The position numbers and the translations under genes are program-made. Below, in pieces: positions 1 through 7,512 of a stretch of 7,953 bases of DNA. The DNA comes from Bacillota bacterium (GTDB lineage: Bacteria > Bacillota > Clostridia > Oscillospirales > CAG-272): NCBI GenBank assembly GCA_021199825.1, contig JAJQHI010000147.1, forward strand, positions 1 through 7,953, read 5' to 3'. The notes below the pieces were generated by a model, which searched no databases, was not told the DNA's origin, and saw only the letters and a program-made list of their open reading frames with translations. Numbering within the stretch: position 1 is the first letter of the stretch; every line of letters begins with the position of its first letter.

Positions 1-1
1 T

Positions 2-2098
2 GACAACAGGCTCAAGGAGCCCGTTGTGCTTCCCTCAAGGATACCGAACCTTTTGGTCAACGGCTCCGTGGGAATCGCGGTCGGAATGGCGACAAACATC
101 CCGCCCCACAATTTAGGCGAGGCGATTGACGCCGAAATATACATGATGGACAACCCTGAGGCGACGGTTGACGATCTGCTTCACTATATTAAGGGACCCG
201 ATTTCCCGACGGGTGCGGTGATTTACGGCACGGCGGGAATATATGAGGCGTACATGACGGGAAAGGGGCACATTACGGTGCGCTCCAAGACTGAGATTGA
301 CGAGAAGCATCACAGGATTATCGCGACGGAGATTCCATACGCGGTGAACAAGTCCATGCTTGTTGAGTCAATCGCTAATCTTGTGAAGGACAAGCGCGTT
401 GACGGCATCACGGGGCTTAGAGATGAGTCGGGGCGCGGCGGCATGAGGATTGTGATTGAGTACAGGCGCGACATCGTTCCGCAGATACTCTTAAATCAGC
501 TTTTCAAGTACACGCAGCTTCAGGACACCTTCGCCGTCAATATGGTGGCGCTTGTGGGCGGCGAGCCTAAAACCTGCACGCTCCGTGATGTTTTAGGGCA
601 GCACATTGCCCATCAGGAGGAGGTTGTGACGCGCCGGCTCAACTTTGAGCTTGCAAAGGCGCGCCGCGAGGCTCACATTTACGAAGGGTACAAGATAGCC
701 ATCGACAACATTGACGAGGTTATCGAGATAATCAAGGGCTCGGCTTCAATCCCCGACGCTAAGGCAAGGCTTGGCGTGAGATTCGGGCTTGACGATATTC
801 AGACGCAGGCTATAGTCGAGATGACGCTCGGAAGGCTTTCGGGGCTTGAGCGCGAGAAGATTGAGGAGAGACTCAGGGCGCTTTACGCCGAGATTGAAAG
901 GCTTGTTGACATACTCTCGGACGAGGGCAAGCTCAAGGCGCTCATAAAAGTGGAAATGCTCGCCATCAAGCAAAAATACGGGGACGAGAGGCGGACGGAG
1001 ATTGTTCCGCTTGAGGATGAGATTGTGGCGGAGGACTTAATCGACCGTCACCAGTGCATTATCACCGTTACGCATGAGGGATATGTAAAGCGTCAGAGGG
1101 CTGATGTATACACGGCTCAGAGGCGCGGAGGCAAGGGCATCATCGGAACGACGAAGAGCGAGGAGGACTTCATCGAGCGTGTCATTTCCGTTGACAGCCA
1201 CTCCTATATTCTGATGTTCACCGACCGCGGGTACGTATACATGAAAAAGGCGTATCAGATACCTGAGGCGGGAAGGACATCAAAGGGAACGAACATCGCG
1301 AACATAATAGAGACGCAGTCGGGCGAGGGTCTTACGGCGATACTTCCCGTGAACGAGTTCGCGCCGGGGCTGTATCTTACAATGGTGACGCGTCACGGAA
1401 ACGTCAAGCGCACGCCGCTTTCCCAGTTTGAGTATCAGAGAAAGGGCGGAAAGCGCGCGATTTCATTTGTTGACGACGACGAGCTTATATTTGTGAGCGT
1501 GACGGACGGGTCACGTGAAATTATGGTCGCGGGCGAGAACGGCAGAGCCGTCAGGTTCGCGGAAAACACCGTCCGTCCTCAGGGACGCACGGCGAAGGGC
1601 GTCCGCGCCATCAGGCTTAAGGATGGCGAAAACGTCGCGGGCGCCGCCATTGTTGAGGAGGGCAAGACGCTCTTCACCTTGACCGAAAAGGGTCTTGGCA
1701 AGCGGACGGAATTTTCAAATTACGACACGAAGCACAGAGGAGGGCTTGGCGTTAAGTGCCACAAGCTCACCGAGCGCACGGGAAAGCTTATCGGAATCGC
1801 GGCGCTCTCCGAGGAGGACGACATTATGGTAATCTCGGACACGGGAATTATCATGAGAACGTCGGCTGAGGGGATCAGCGTGACGGGAAGAGCGGCGTCG
1901 GGCGTTATCATTATGAAGACGCGCGATGGGGCTAAGGTTGCGTCCTTTACGGTGATTTCCTCAAAGGAGGAGACGGCGCAGGAGGCAGACCCGAACGCTG
2001 TGAGATACGAAATAGTGAGCGACGAGGACTTAGGTGACGAGGGTCTTGGCGATGAGTCATACGAATACGAAGAGGACGATGGCGGAGATGAGGAGTAG
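2..2098 (+). CDS. gyrA: DNA gyrase subunit A, 5'-truncated by the window edge
   Basis: GyrA is the breakage-reunion subunit of the A2B2 type II topoisomerase that introduces negative supercoils using ATP. The open frame runs in from position 2, so the GTG at 26 is an internal valine codon and not the start. The visible protein (698 residues) begins just before the conserved segment NLLVNGSVGIAVGMATNIPP. Compared with E. coli GyrA, about 150 N-terminal residues are missing, including the DNA-cleaving tyrosine and the quinolone-resistance region. The tower/coiled-coil part follows, then the C-terminal beta-pinwheel. The pinwheel opens with a perfect GyrA box QRRGGKG (nt 1118-1138), which separates GyrA from ParC. 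Degenerate blade motifs follow (QRKGGKR, GRTAKGV, HRGGLGV, GRAASGV). The protein ends in a very acidic tail (EYEEDDGGDEE). The stop TAG is at 2096-2098. The next gene overlaps this 3' end. Identity is certain; only the truncation limits it. Confidence 0.97.
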   Translation, partial: DNRLKEPVVLPSRIPNLLVNGSVGIAVGMATNIPPHNLGEAIDAEIYMMDNPEATVDDLLHYIKGPDFPTGAVIYGTAGIYEAYMTGKGHITVRSKTEIDEKHHRIIATEIPYAVNKSMLVESIANLVKDKRVDGITGLRDESGRGGMRIVIEYRRDIVPQILLNQLFKYTQLQDTFAVNMVALVGGEPKTCTLRDVLGQHIAHQEEVVTRRLNFELAKARREAHIYEGYKIAIDNIDEVIEIIKGSASIPDAKARLGVRFGLDDIQTQAIVEMTLGRLSGLEREKIEERLRALYAEIERLVDILSDEGKLKALIKVEMLAIKQKYGDERRTEIVPLEDEIVAEDLIDRHQCIITVTHEGYVKRQRADVYTAQRRGGKGIIGTTKSEEDFIERVISVDSHSYILMFTDRGYVYMKKAYQIPEAGRTSKGTNIANIIETQSGEGLTAILPVNEFAPGLYLTMVTRHGNVKRTPLSQFEYQRKGGKRAISFVDDDELIFVSVTDGSREIMVAGENGRAVRFAENTVRPQGRTAKGVRAIRLKDGENVAGAAIVEEGKTLFTLTEKGLGKRTEFSNYDTKHRGGLGVKCHKLTERTGKLIGIAALSEEDDIMVISDTGIIMRTSAEGISVTGRAASGVIIMKTRDGAKVASFTVISSKEETAQEADPNAVRYEIVSDEDLGDEGLGDESYEYEEDDGGDEE

Positions 2099-2675
2099 GA
2101 TACTTTCGGCGGCTTTATGCGCCGTGCTTATTGTCATATCCGTATCTGCGGCGTCATGCGCCGCCGCCCCCACAGAGGAGGAGGCGCTTGAGATAATCGG
2201 GGAGCTTTTGCCGAAGACGTATCTTTTGAACGACATTTATTTCGGTGTCGGGGTGAGCTACACTGATGACGGCTCTTCGTATCGGTATATGCCCGTGACT
2301 GACGACAGCCCTTATCTGACTGAGGCGGAGCTGAGGGAGGCGACGGAGGCTGTATTCTCCTCAGACTACGCGGAGAGCATATTTGATATTTATCTTTCCG
2401 GCTACAGTGACGAGGGCACGGGCTCGGTTATATATGCGCGCTATATTGAAAATGAGGACAGGCTCTGGATTGACACATACGCGGAGGGGCTTGTGACCTC
2501 AACGCGCACGTATGACCTTGACACCGTTGAGATAACGAGCCTGACATCACGGTTTATAATTTTCACGGCGCAGTCGTACCTTGACGGGACGGCTGACGAG
2601 GTGATTGAGATAACCATCACGTCGGAGACGACAGACGACGGGAGCGTTTGGAGAATCAACTCGGCGACGTATTGA
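2079..2675 (+). CDS. small predicted lipoprotein / secreted protein of unknown function
   Basis: I do not recognise a named family with confidence. The N-terminus looks like a lipoprotein signal peptide: basic n-region (MRSR), a hydrophobic stretch (ILSAALCAVLIVISV), then AASC as a weak lipobox, with Ala rather than Leu at -3. That would leave a lipid-anchored Cys on the outer face of the membrane. The mature part (about 170 residues) is acidic, rich in Thr, Ser and Tyr, and alternates helix (TEAELREATEAVFSSDYAESIF) with beta-strand-like segments, ending at TGA 2673-2675. This layout loosely recalls small secreted alpha/beta proteins such as the IseA-type endopeptidase inhibitors, but that is a guess. 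The start is ambiguous: ATG 2079 (AGAGG 3 nt upstream), ATG 2088 (shortest signal peptide) and ATG 2052 (GAGGG 8 nt upstream) are all in frame. All overlap the gyrA end in another frame, so translation is probably coupled to gyrA. Confidence 0.72.
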   Translation: MAEMRSRILSAALCAVLIVISVSAASCAAAPTEEEALEIIGELLPKTYLLNDIYFGVGVSYTDDGSSYRYMPVTDDSPYLTEAELREATEAVFSSDYAESIFDIYLSGYSDEGTGSVIYARYIENEDRLWIDTYAEGLVTSTRTYDLDTVEITSLTSRFIIFTAQSYLDGTADEVIEITITSETTDDGSVWRINSATY

Positions 2676-2791
2676 TGTGGAGACTTAAAACGTTTGCGTG
2701 ATGAAATCCACCGGTCGTGGCTGCGTATTGAGTGAGCGGCGGCGATTTATCGAAAAAAGTGTCGATGAGGCAAAAAAATTTGATTTTGGCG

Positions 2792-2820
2792 TTGACACGG
2801 GGGATTTGATGGTGTATAAT
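2792..2820 (+). promoter_or_regulatory. recA operon promoter, consensus sigma-A type
   Basis: TTGACA at 2792-2797 and TATAAT at 2815-2820 are separated by exactly 17 bp, so both hexamers and the spacing match the housekeeping sigma consensus. An A/T-rich tract resembling an UP element (2772-2787) lies directly upstream of the -35. Transcription should start near 2827, giving a leader of about 30 nt with an AAAGGA ribosome-binding site at 2842-2847. It would drive recA-recX-rimO-pgsA. Confidence 0.9.
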
Positions 2821-2834
2821 AAAACAAACGTTCG
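2821..2834 (+). promoter_or_regulatory. LexA (SOS) operator of recA
   Basis: The 14-mer AAAACAAACGTTCG matches 11 of the 13 specified positions of the Gram-positive LexA/DinR box CGAACRNRYGTTCG; only the first two bases differ. It abuts the -10 box and covers the expected transcription start, where bound LexA would block RNA polymerase. This predicts DNA-damage induction of recA and, through the operon, of recX, rimO and pgsA. The match is seen directly; LexA control is inferred from the family rule. Confidence 0.8.
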
Positions 2835-2856
2835 GATTTTGAAAGGATGATTTTCT

Positions 2857-3981
2857 ATGGCTAAGGCAAGAAAGGCAGCACCCTCTCCCGCACCGGCAGA
2901 GGACAAGGCTAAGGCGCTCTCTGCAGCGCTTGACAAGATAAAGAAGGATTACGGAAGCGGAGCTATTATGAAGCTCGGCGAATCAAACAATATGAATGTC
3001 TCGGCGTCGCCGTCAGGCTCGCTTTCGCTTGATTTGGCGCTGGGCATCGGAGGATACCCGAAGGGAAGAATAGTTGAGATTTACGGTCCTGAGTCATCGG
3101 GTAAGACGACGGTGGCGCTTCACGCGGTAGCTGAGGTTCAAAGGGACGGCGGAACCGCCGCCTTCATTGACGCGGAGCACGCGCTTGACCCCGTTTACGC
3201 GGCGGCTCTCGGTGTGAATACTGACGAGCTTCTGGTCTCGCAGCCTGACAGCGGCGAGCAGGGGCTTTCAATCGCGGAGGCGCTCGTTTTATCAGGTGCG
3301 ATTGACATTGTTGTCATCGACTCGGTGGCGGCGCTCGTTCCGCAGCAGGAAATCGAGGGCGATATGGGAAGCGCCACGGTTGGTCTTCAGGCACGCCTTA
3401 TGTCGCAGGCAATGCGCAAGCTGTCAGGCTCGATTTCAAAGACAAACTGCATTGTGATATTCATCAACCAGCTTCGTGAGAAGGTTGGCGTTATGTATGG
3501 AAACCCTGAAACCACAACGGGCGGTCGTGCGCTGAAGTTTTACGCGTCTGTAAGGCTTGACGTGCGCAAGATTGAGACGCTCAAGTCGGGCTCTGACATT
3601 TACGGGAGCAGGACGCGCGTCAAGGTTGTGAAAAACAAGGTGGCACCGCCGTTCCGCATAGCTGAGTTTGACATTCTCTACGGCAAGGGAATATCTAAGT
3701 CGGGCGAGATTGTGGACTTAGGTGTTGAGTCGGGAGTTATCAAGAAGAGCGGCTCATGGTTTTCATACGGCGAGCAGAGGCTCGCGCAGGGAAGGGACGC
3801 CGTGCGCAAGCTGCTTGAGGAAAACAGGGAGCTTTCCGATGAGATTGAGGCGAAGATTAAGGATTATTACCTCTCGAACGAAGAGGTCGGTGAGGAAGAG
3901 CTTGACCCGGACGATCTTGACGAGGAGCTTGACATCAGGCTGCTCGACCTTGACGAGGACGGGGATGAGGATTTAATATAA
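2857..3981 (+). CDS. recA: recombinase RecA
   Basis: RecA forms ATP-dependent filaments on single-stranded DNA, drives strand exchange, and triggers LexA self-cleavage in the SOS response. At 374 residues it is slightly longer than E. coli RecA (353), mainly from an Ala/Pro/Lys-rich N-terminus and a long acidic tail. Visible motifs: Walker A GPESSGKT (residues 77-84); the catalytic glutamate E107 in FIDAEHALD; Walker B IVVIDS ending at D155; loop L1 (EIEGDMG, about 165-171); and loop L2 with GNPETTTGG (about 215-223), followed by [13 protein letters not shown]. The C-terminal ~35 residues are mostly Asp/Glu, as expected for the regulatory tail. The start at 2857 has AAAGGA 9 nt upstream and gives the usual MAK opening. 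The stop TAA directly abuts the ATG of recX. An SOS-type promoter and operator lie just upstream. Confidence 0.98.
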   Translation: MAKARKAAPSPAPAEDKAKALSAALDKIKKDYGSGAIMKLGESNNMNVSASPSGSLSLDLALGIGGYPKGRIVEIYGPESSGKTTVALHAVAEVQRDGGTAAFIDAEHALDPVYAAALGVNTDELLVSQPDSGEQGLSIAEALVLSGAIDIVVIDSVAALVPQQEIEGDMGSATVGLQARLMSQAMRKLSGSISKTNCIVIFINQLREKVGVMYGNPETTTGGRALKFYASVRLDVRKIETLKSGSDIYGSRTRVKVVKNKVAPPFRIAEFDILYGKGISKSGEIVDLGVESGVIKKSGSWFSYGEQRLAQGRDAVRKLLEENRELSDEIEAKIKDYYLSNEEVGEEELDPDDLDEELDIRLLDLDEDGDEDLI

Positions 3982-4665
3982 ATGGCGTTTACTGAGGAAG
4001 GGCTGTTTCTGATGTCCTCCTACGCCGCTTATTATGAGTTTGGCACGACAATTGTGCTTGACGACTTCAAAAACGTCAGGCGGACTGTCTCTGTTATGAC
4101 TGAGGACCTTATCGCGACGGGGCTTGAGGAAAATATGCCGATTGACGAGGAGGCGTACGCCATACTTGCCGCGGGGTGCGAGACATATGAGGCTGCGGCG
4201 AGGGGAATCAATCTTCTCGGCTACTCCGACAAATCAAAGCGCGCTATGGCGCTCGCCCTTCACCGCAAGGGCTTTGACAAGGATATTTCCGTGCGCGCCG
4301 CCGATGTGCTTGAGGAGTACGGATACATTGACGAGGTGCGTCAGATTGAGCGCCGTGCTGAGGTCATGATACGCAAAAAGTACGGCAAATCGCGGATAAT
4401 GTCTGATTTGCACGTTAAGGGCTACGACCTTTCGCGTGTTGACGAATGGGTGAGCGGCGAGAGCTTTCAGAGCATTGATTTTGGCGCGCTGTGTGCCGAT
4501 TATGTGCGTGAGAGGGGAGGGTTCCCCTCCGAATATCCCGAAAAGAGGCGGTTTGTGACATCTCTTTACCGCATGGGATACGGAGCCGCTGAGATAAAGA
4601 GAGCCGCTTCTATACTTAGAAATGAGGAGGAAGAGCAGGAGGGTGAGCCTGCGCTGACTGTATAA
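3982..4665 (+). CDS. recX: RecX-family regulatory protein
   Basis: RecX binds RecA filaments and limits their extension and activity. The 227-residue product fits the family by position and by its tandem three-helix repeats. The first spans about residues 70-116 (YEAAARGINLL, ALHRKGF, then LEEYGYIDEV, the RecX-typical G-Y-[IL]-[DN] turn). The second covers about 117-158 (RKKYGKSRIMSDLHVKGYD). A weaker third lies at about 186-212 (KRRFVTSLYRMGYGAAEIKRA). The N-terminal ~65 residues resemble the beta-rich leader found before the repeats in Firmicutes RecX proteins. The ATG follows the recA stop with no spacer (TAA then ATG). A GATGAGG site about 11 nt upstream lies inside the recA coding sequence, so RecX is probably made by translational coupling at a fixed ratio to RecA. 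The protein ends in an acidic stretch, and its TAA overlaps the next ATG by one base. Sequence conservation in this family is low, so the call rests on both pattern and context. Confidence 0.9.
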   Translation: MAFTEEGLFLMSSYAAYYEFGTTIVLDDFKNVRRTVSVMTEDLIATGLEENMPIDEEAYAILAAGCETYEAAARGINLLGYSDKSKRAMALALHRKGFDKDISVRAADVLEEYGYIDEVRQIERRAEVMIRKKYGKSRIMSDLHVKGYDLSRVDEWVSGESFQSIDFGALCADYVRERGGFPSEYPEKRRFVTSLYRMGYGAAEIKRAASILRNEEEEQEGEPALTV

Positions 4666-6041
4666 TGGCAAAAAAGAACGGAAAAGCTCTGAAAAAGACC
4701 ACAAAGGTGGGTTTCATATCCTTGGGCTGCGCGAAAAATCTCGTTGACACCGAGGTCATGCTCAAGCTTTTGGTTGACGCGGGGTACGAGATTGTATCTG
4801 AGGACGTTGACGCTGACATTATAATTATCAACACGTGCGCCTTCCTTGAGTCGGCGAGAAAAGAGGCGATTGACAACATACTTGACGTGGCGTGGCTCAA
4901 GGAGCACCGAAGCCTGCGGGGAATTGTCGTCACCGGGTGTCTTTCCGAGATGGTGAGGGACGAGATATTCGCCGAGCTTCCTGAGGTTGACGCGGCTTTG
5001 GGTGTAGGCGGTGTACAAAACATCGTCGAGGCTGTAAGGGCTGTGGAAAACAAAAAGAGGTATTCGTGCTTTGAGGGCAAGGAGACATCTCCCCTTGGAG
5101 GCGAGCGTGTGCTTACAACGGAGTCATACGCGTATCTGAAGGTGGCTGAGGGGTGTGACAACAGGTGTACATATTGTCTGATTCCCTCAATCAGGGGTTG
5201 TCACCGTTCGCGTCCTATGGAGGACATTATAAAGGAGGCGGCGGATCTCACCACCCTTGGCATCGGCGAGCTTGACATTGTGGCTCAGGACACCTCGCGC
5301 TACGGGCTTGATATGTACGGAGAGTATAAGTTAGCGCCTCTTGTGGCGGGCATTACTGCGGCGACCGAGGAGGCTGGCTCGCCTTGGGTGAGGCTTCTTT
5401 ACTGCTATCCTGACAAGATAACGGACGAGCTTATTTCTGTGATTAAGAATAATCCCCGTGTATGCAAGTACATAGATATGCCGATTCAGCATATATCAAA
5501 TAGTGTGCTTTCGCGCATGAACCGTCACGGCGGCTCCGAGATTATAAGGGACGCGGTATCAAGGCTGAGGCGCGAGATTCCGGAGATTGCCATACGCACG
5601 ACTGTGATGGTTGGCTTTCCGGGAGAGACGGACGAGGACTTTGAGGAGCTTTGCGAGTTTATAAAGGATGTAAAGTTTGACAGGCTCGGAGCGTTCACAT
5701 ATTCGGCTGAACAGGGCACTCCGGCGGCGGAGCTTCCAGATCAGATAGACGAGCAGGTGAAGGAGGACAGGTACAACACCGTCATGGCTTTGCAGCTTGA
5801 GATTACCTCGGAGCTTTTGCGGGCGAGGGTCGGGCAGGTGCTTGACGTGCTTTACGAGGGCTTTGACTATGTATCGGGTTCATGCTACGGCAGGAGCGAG
5901 TTTGACGCGCCCGACGTTGACGGAAAGGTATATTTTACGTGCGAGGCGAAGGATCGCCCGCGTGAGGGGGCTCACATTAAGGTGAGGATAACTGACACGC
6001 TCGACTACGACCTTGTGGGCGAGTACATTAAGGGGGAATAA
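4665..6041 (+). CDS. rimO: ribosomal protein uS12 (S12) methylthiotransferase RimO
   Basis: RimO is a radical-SAM enzyme that adds a methylthio group to a conserved aspartate of ribosomal protein S12. The 458-residue protein shows the full methylthiotransferase layout. The N-terminal domain has three cluster-binding cysteines: C22 (SLGCAKN), C58 (INTCAF) and C92 (VTGCLSE). The radical-SAM core has CxxxCxxC at C164/C168/C171 in EGCDNRCTYCLIPSIRG, then DMPIQHISNSVLSRMNR and VGFPGETDEDF. A C-terminal TRAM-like segment contains GRSEFDAPDVDG. The CLIPSIRG and SAEQGTPAA segments favour RimO over the tRNA enzyme MiaB. The ATG shares one base with the recX stop (TAATG). The nearest strong purine-rich site (AGGAGGGTGAG, 4637-4647) is about 17 nt away, so re-initiation after recX is likely. 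The basic N-terminal extension before VGFISLGC is slightly longer than usual. Next gene is pgsA, a common partner in Firmicutes. Confidence 0.96.
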   Translation: MAKKNGKALKKTTKVGFISLGCAKNLVDTEVMLKLLVDAGYEIVSEDVDADIIIINTCAFLESARKEAIDNILDVAWLKEHRSLRGIVVTGCLSEMVRDEIFAELPEVDAALGVGGVQNIVEAVRAVENKKRYSCFEGKETSPLGGERVLTTESYAYLKVAEGCDNRCTYCLIPSIRGCHRSRPMEDIIKEAADLTTLGIGELDIVAQDTSRYGLDMYGEYKLAPLVAGITAATEEAGSPWVRLLYCYPDKITDELISVIKNNPRVCKYIDMPIQHISNSVLSRMNRHGGSEIIRDAVSRLRREIPEIAIRTTVMVGFPGETDEDFEELCEFIKDVKFDRLGAFTYSAEQGTPAAELPDQIDEQVKEDRYNTVMALQLEITSELLRARVGQVLDVLYEGFDYVSGSCYGRSEFDAPDVDGKVYFTCEAKDRPREGAHIKVRITDTLDYDLVGEYIKGE

Positions 6042-6047
6042 TAACGG

Positions 6048-6635
6048 ATGAAGATGAACATTCCGAATACGCTGACGATTTTAAGGGTCGTCTGTGTGCC
6101 GATATTTGTTGTTGTGATGATGCTTGACATAGCGGAGCCATGGTCGGGGATTATATCGGCGCTGATTTTCGGGCTTGTGTCGCTCACCGACATGCTCGAC
6201 GGAAAGATAGCGCGCAAATACAACATGATAACCGATTTTGGCAAGGTTGCGGACCCTGTCGCCGACAAGTTTATGGTATTCTCGGCGTTCATAACGATGC
6301 TCATTGTGGACAGGTACGCATTCATGAAAAACGTGCTCATATGGGCAGCGCTCATTGTGATTCTGCGTGAGCTGGCGGTGACATCAATAAGGATTGTGGT
6401 ATCGGGGAAGGCGCCGACGCTCGCAGCGAATATGCTCGGCAAGATTAAGACGGTGTCGCAGATTGTGTTCATTTTGATCGCATTCCTTGAGCCTTCAGTT
6501 TACGCGATAATCGGCGTGGAGGACAATCTGCACATTCTGACGTATGTGACGATGGTGTTCATGGTTGTGATGACTATTGTGAGCGGCGTGAATTATCTTT
6601 TGGTGTACGGGAAGTACATGGATAAAGAGATGTGA
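6048..6635 (+). CDS. pgsA: CDP-diacylglycerol--glycerol-3-phosphate 3-phosphatidyltransferase
   Basis: PgsA makes phosphatidylglycerophosphate from CDP-diacylglycerol and glycerol-3-phosphate, the committed step to phosphatidylglycerol and cardiolipin, in the cytoplasmic membrane. The 195-residue protein is strongly hydrophobic with several membrane segments. It carries a perfect CDP-alcohol phosphotransferase signature D-x2-DG-x2-AR-x8-G-x3-D-x3-D: D48, D51, G52, A55, R56, G65, D69 and D73. The N-terminus NIPNTLTILR is typical of PgsA. An in-frame ATG at 6054 (MNIPN) is an alternative start. The chosen ATG 6048 has an AGGGGG site (6031-6036) 11 nt upstream and lies 6 nt after the rimO stop. 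It is the last gene of the recA operon seen here and is followed by only a weak GC hairpin (6639-6653) before the strong terminator at 6807-6854. Other CDP-alcohol transferases share the signature, but the length and the rimO neighbour favour pgsA. Confidence 0.94.
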   Translation: MKMNIPNTLTILRVVCVPIFVVVMMLDIAEPWSGIISALIFGLVSLTDMLDGKIARKYNMITDFGKVADPVADKFMVFSAFITMLIVDRYAFMKNVLIWAALIVILRELAVTSIRIVVSGKAPTLAANMLGKIKTVSQIVFILIAFLEPSVYAIIGVEDNLHILTYVTMVFMVVMTIVSGVNYLLVYGKYMDKEM

Positions 6636-6706
6636 GGGCGGGGATTTGCCCCGAAATAATCTGCAAAAGCTTTTTACGAAAAGTATATTTTGTGGCAGAC
6701 GTGATT

Positions 6707-6790
6707 TTAAGGGGGGGGGTATTTTTGCAAAAATACCCCCTTAAATAAATAATCAATCAATCTCCGCCGCTGTTCCTCCGCTTTCATTTT
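6707..6790. repeat. direct repeat copy 1: long palindrome plus 50-bp fixed tail
   Basis: The element starts with TTAA, nine G, then TATTTTTGCAAAAATA, five C and TTAA. The central 26 bp (6715-6740) form a perfect palindrome; the extra four G on the left break symmetry with the outer TTAA. A 50-bp tail (6741-6790) contains short AAT/AATC runs and a C-rich stretch (CCGCCGCTGTTCCTCCGC). The tail is identical base for base to 7904-7953. Sequence left of the TTAA is not shared with copy 2, so the TTAA marks one boundary. No protein is encoded with any support. It sits between pgsA and the terminator. Confidence 0.93.
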
Positions 6791-6806
6791 TGTATGTGAT
6801 TATACA

Positions 6807-6854
6807 CTTCACATAAAAAAGAGAGTCCGAAAGGGCTCTCTTTTTTATGTGAAG
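6807..6854. terminator. bidirectional rho-independent terminator between pgsA and hicB
   Basis: Arms 6807-6828 and 6833-6854 pair over 22 bp with a single T-G wobble, closed by a GAAA (GNRA) tetraloop at 6829-6832. The upper stem GAGAGTCC/GGGCTCTC is GC-rich. It is flanked by A6 (6815-6820) and T6 (6841-6846), so each strand reads a hairpin followed by a U-run. It lies 172 bp after the pgsA stop and 10 bp from the hicB stop, as expected for shared use by two convergent operons. Confidence 0.92.
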
Positions 6855-6863
6855 GACACAACA

Positions 6864-7241
6864 TCAGTTTCGTTTTGTTGTGGAGGTGTTAATTGCATCG
6901 TTTCGCGAAAGCAAATACACGCAATATTGATTCATTGAAATTCCTTCTTGTTTGGAATGTTCCGATAACGCTTTGTGCAGACTGCGCGGCATACGCAATT
7001 TGAATTGTCCCGAATATTCCTCTTGACCCTGAGGTTCTTTTATCGCATATCCTTCTTCCAGCGCAGCCTCAAGCCACGTCCTTTTCGCGTCCTCCGCGTT
7101 TGACAGCGCTTGTTCTATTGTATCGCCGCAAGTAAGACATCCTGGAAGGTCAGGGAACGAAACAACGAATCCGCCGTCTTCTTTGTCCTCTACGATTTCC
7201 ATCTTGTACGGTAAAGCCATGTATTCATCTAATGTCCGCAT
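6864..7241 (-). CDS. hicB: HicB-family antitoxin
   Basis: HicB neutralises the HicA RNase and represses the operon. The 125-residue protein has the two HicB parts. First is an N-terminal RNase-H-like domain, inactive as a nuclease in this family (about residues 11-65: PYKMEIVEDKEDGGF, then the hallmark FPDLPGC at 29-35, then a helix ending LEAALEEG). Second is a C-terminal ribbon-helix-helix DNA-binding domain (about 78-113: strand FKLRMP, then helices around SLHKALSEHSKQEGISMNQYCVYLLSR). The tail NDAINTSTTKRN is low in structure. The start at 7241 keeps the LDEYMALPYKMEI segment typical of the family and overlaps hicA by 17 nt; the ATG at 7220 would remove the overlap. Gene order is toxin first, as is usual for hicAB. 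Its RHH domain would be expected to bind inverted repeats in the upstream region, several of which are present. Confidence 0.93.
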   Translation of the reverse strand: MRTLDEYMALPYKMEIVEDKEDGGFVVSFPDLPGCLTCGDTIEQALSNAEDAKRTWLEAALEEGYAIKEPQGQEEYSGQFKLRMPRSLHKALSEHSKQEGISMNQYCVYLLSRNDAINTSTTKRN

Positions 7242-7482
7242 CGTTTTGTTCCTCGCTTTCTACGACTTGTTTTACCATTGCAACATAGACCTTTTTGATG
7301 GGATTGTGCTTCGGTATTGTCAACGGTGAGCATCCGTCTTTTCGGAATGTATAGTGACTGCTGCCGCCTTTTGGCGCGGTCATCACATATCCATAGCTCT
7401 CCAGGACCTTTTTGAGCTCTTCAAATTTTAGGTCTTTTGATAGTGCACTGATTTTAGCCAGCAATTTATCCCACTGTGACAT
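7225..7482 (-). CDS. hicA: HicA-family mRNA interferase toxin
   Basis: HicA is a small double-stranded-RNA-binding-fold RNase that cleaves mRNA and arrests growth until HicB binds it. The start at 7482 (MSQWDKLLAKI) is preferred over a more upstream in-frame ATG at 7542, because AGAGGAG lies about 9 nt upstream on the minus strand and the extra 20 residues have no family character. The 85-residue product fits HicA in length. Its helix FEELKKVLESYGY is followed by KGGSSHYTFRK, which holds the family's catalytic histidine (H43) in G-S-x-H context. PLTIPKHNPIKKVYVAMVKQV follows. All residues expected for an active toxin appear intact. The TGA is inside hicB, a 17-nt overlap that couples the two. 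A -10-like element (7514-7519) sits about 30 nt upstream of the ATG. Confidence 0.92.
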   Translation of the reverse strand: MSQWDKLLAKISALSKDLKFEELKKVLESYGYVMTAPKGGSSHYTFRKDGCSPLTIPKHNPIKKVYVAMVKQVVESEEQNDADIR

Positions 7483-7512
7483 GGAAGCGTCTCCTCTTTG
7501 TGAAATGCGTAT

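Noticed and set aside
26..28. GTG as a real gyrA start
   Set aside because: The frame is open to the window edge and the preceding residues (DNRLKEPV) continue the protein.
2709..2721. CCAC-CGGTC-GTGG inverted repeat as a terminator for the gyrA transcript
   Set aside because: It has a 4-bp stem without a T-run, too weak to support.
6639..6653. CGGGG-ATTTG-CCCCG hairpin right after pgsA as a terminator
   Set aside because: The stem is only 5 bp and is followed by AAATAAT rather than a T-run; the hairpin at 6807-6854 is far better.
6715..6790. Short minus-strand frame in the repeat tail beginning MKAEEQRRRLIDYLFKG
   Set aside because: It is only about 26 codons in copy 1 and shifts frame between copies because of the G/C run lengths; there is no sign of a selected protein.
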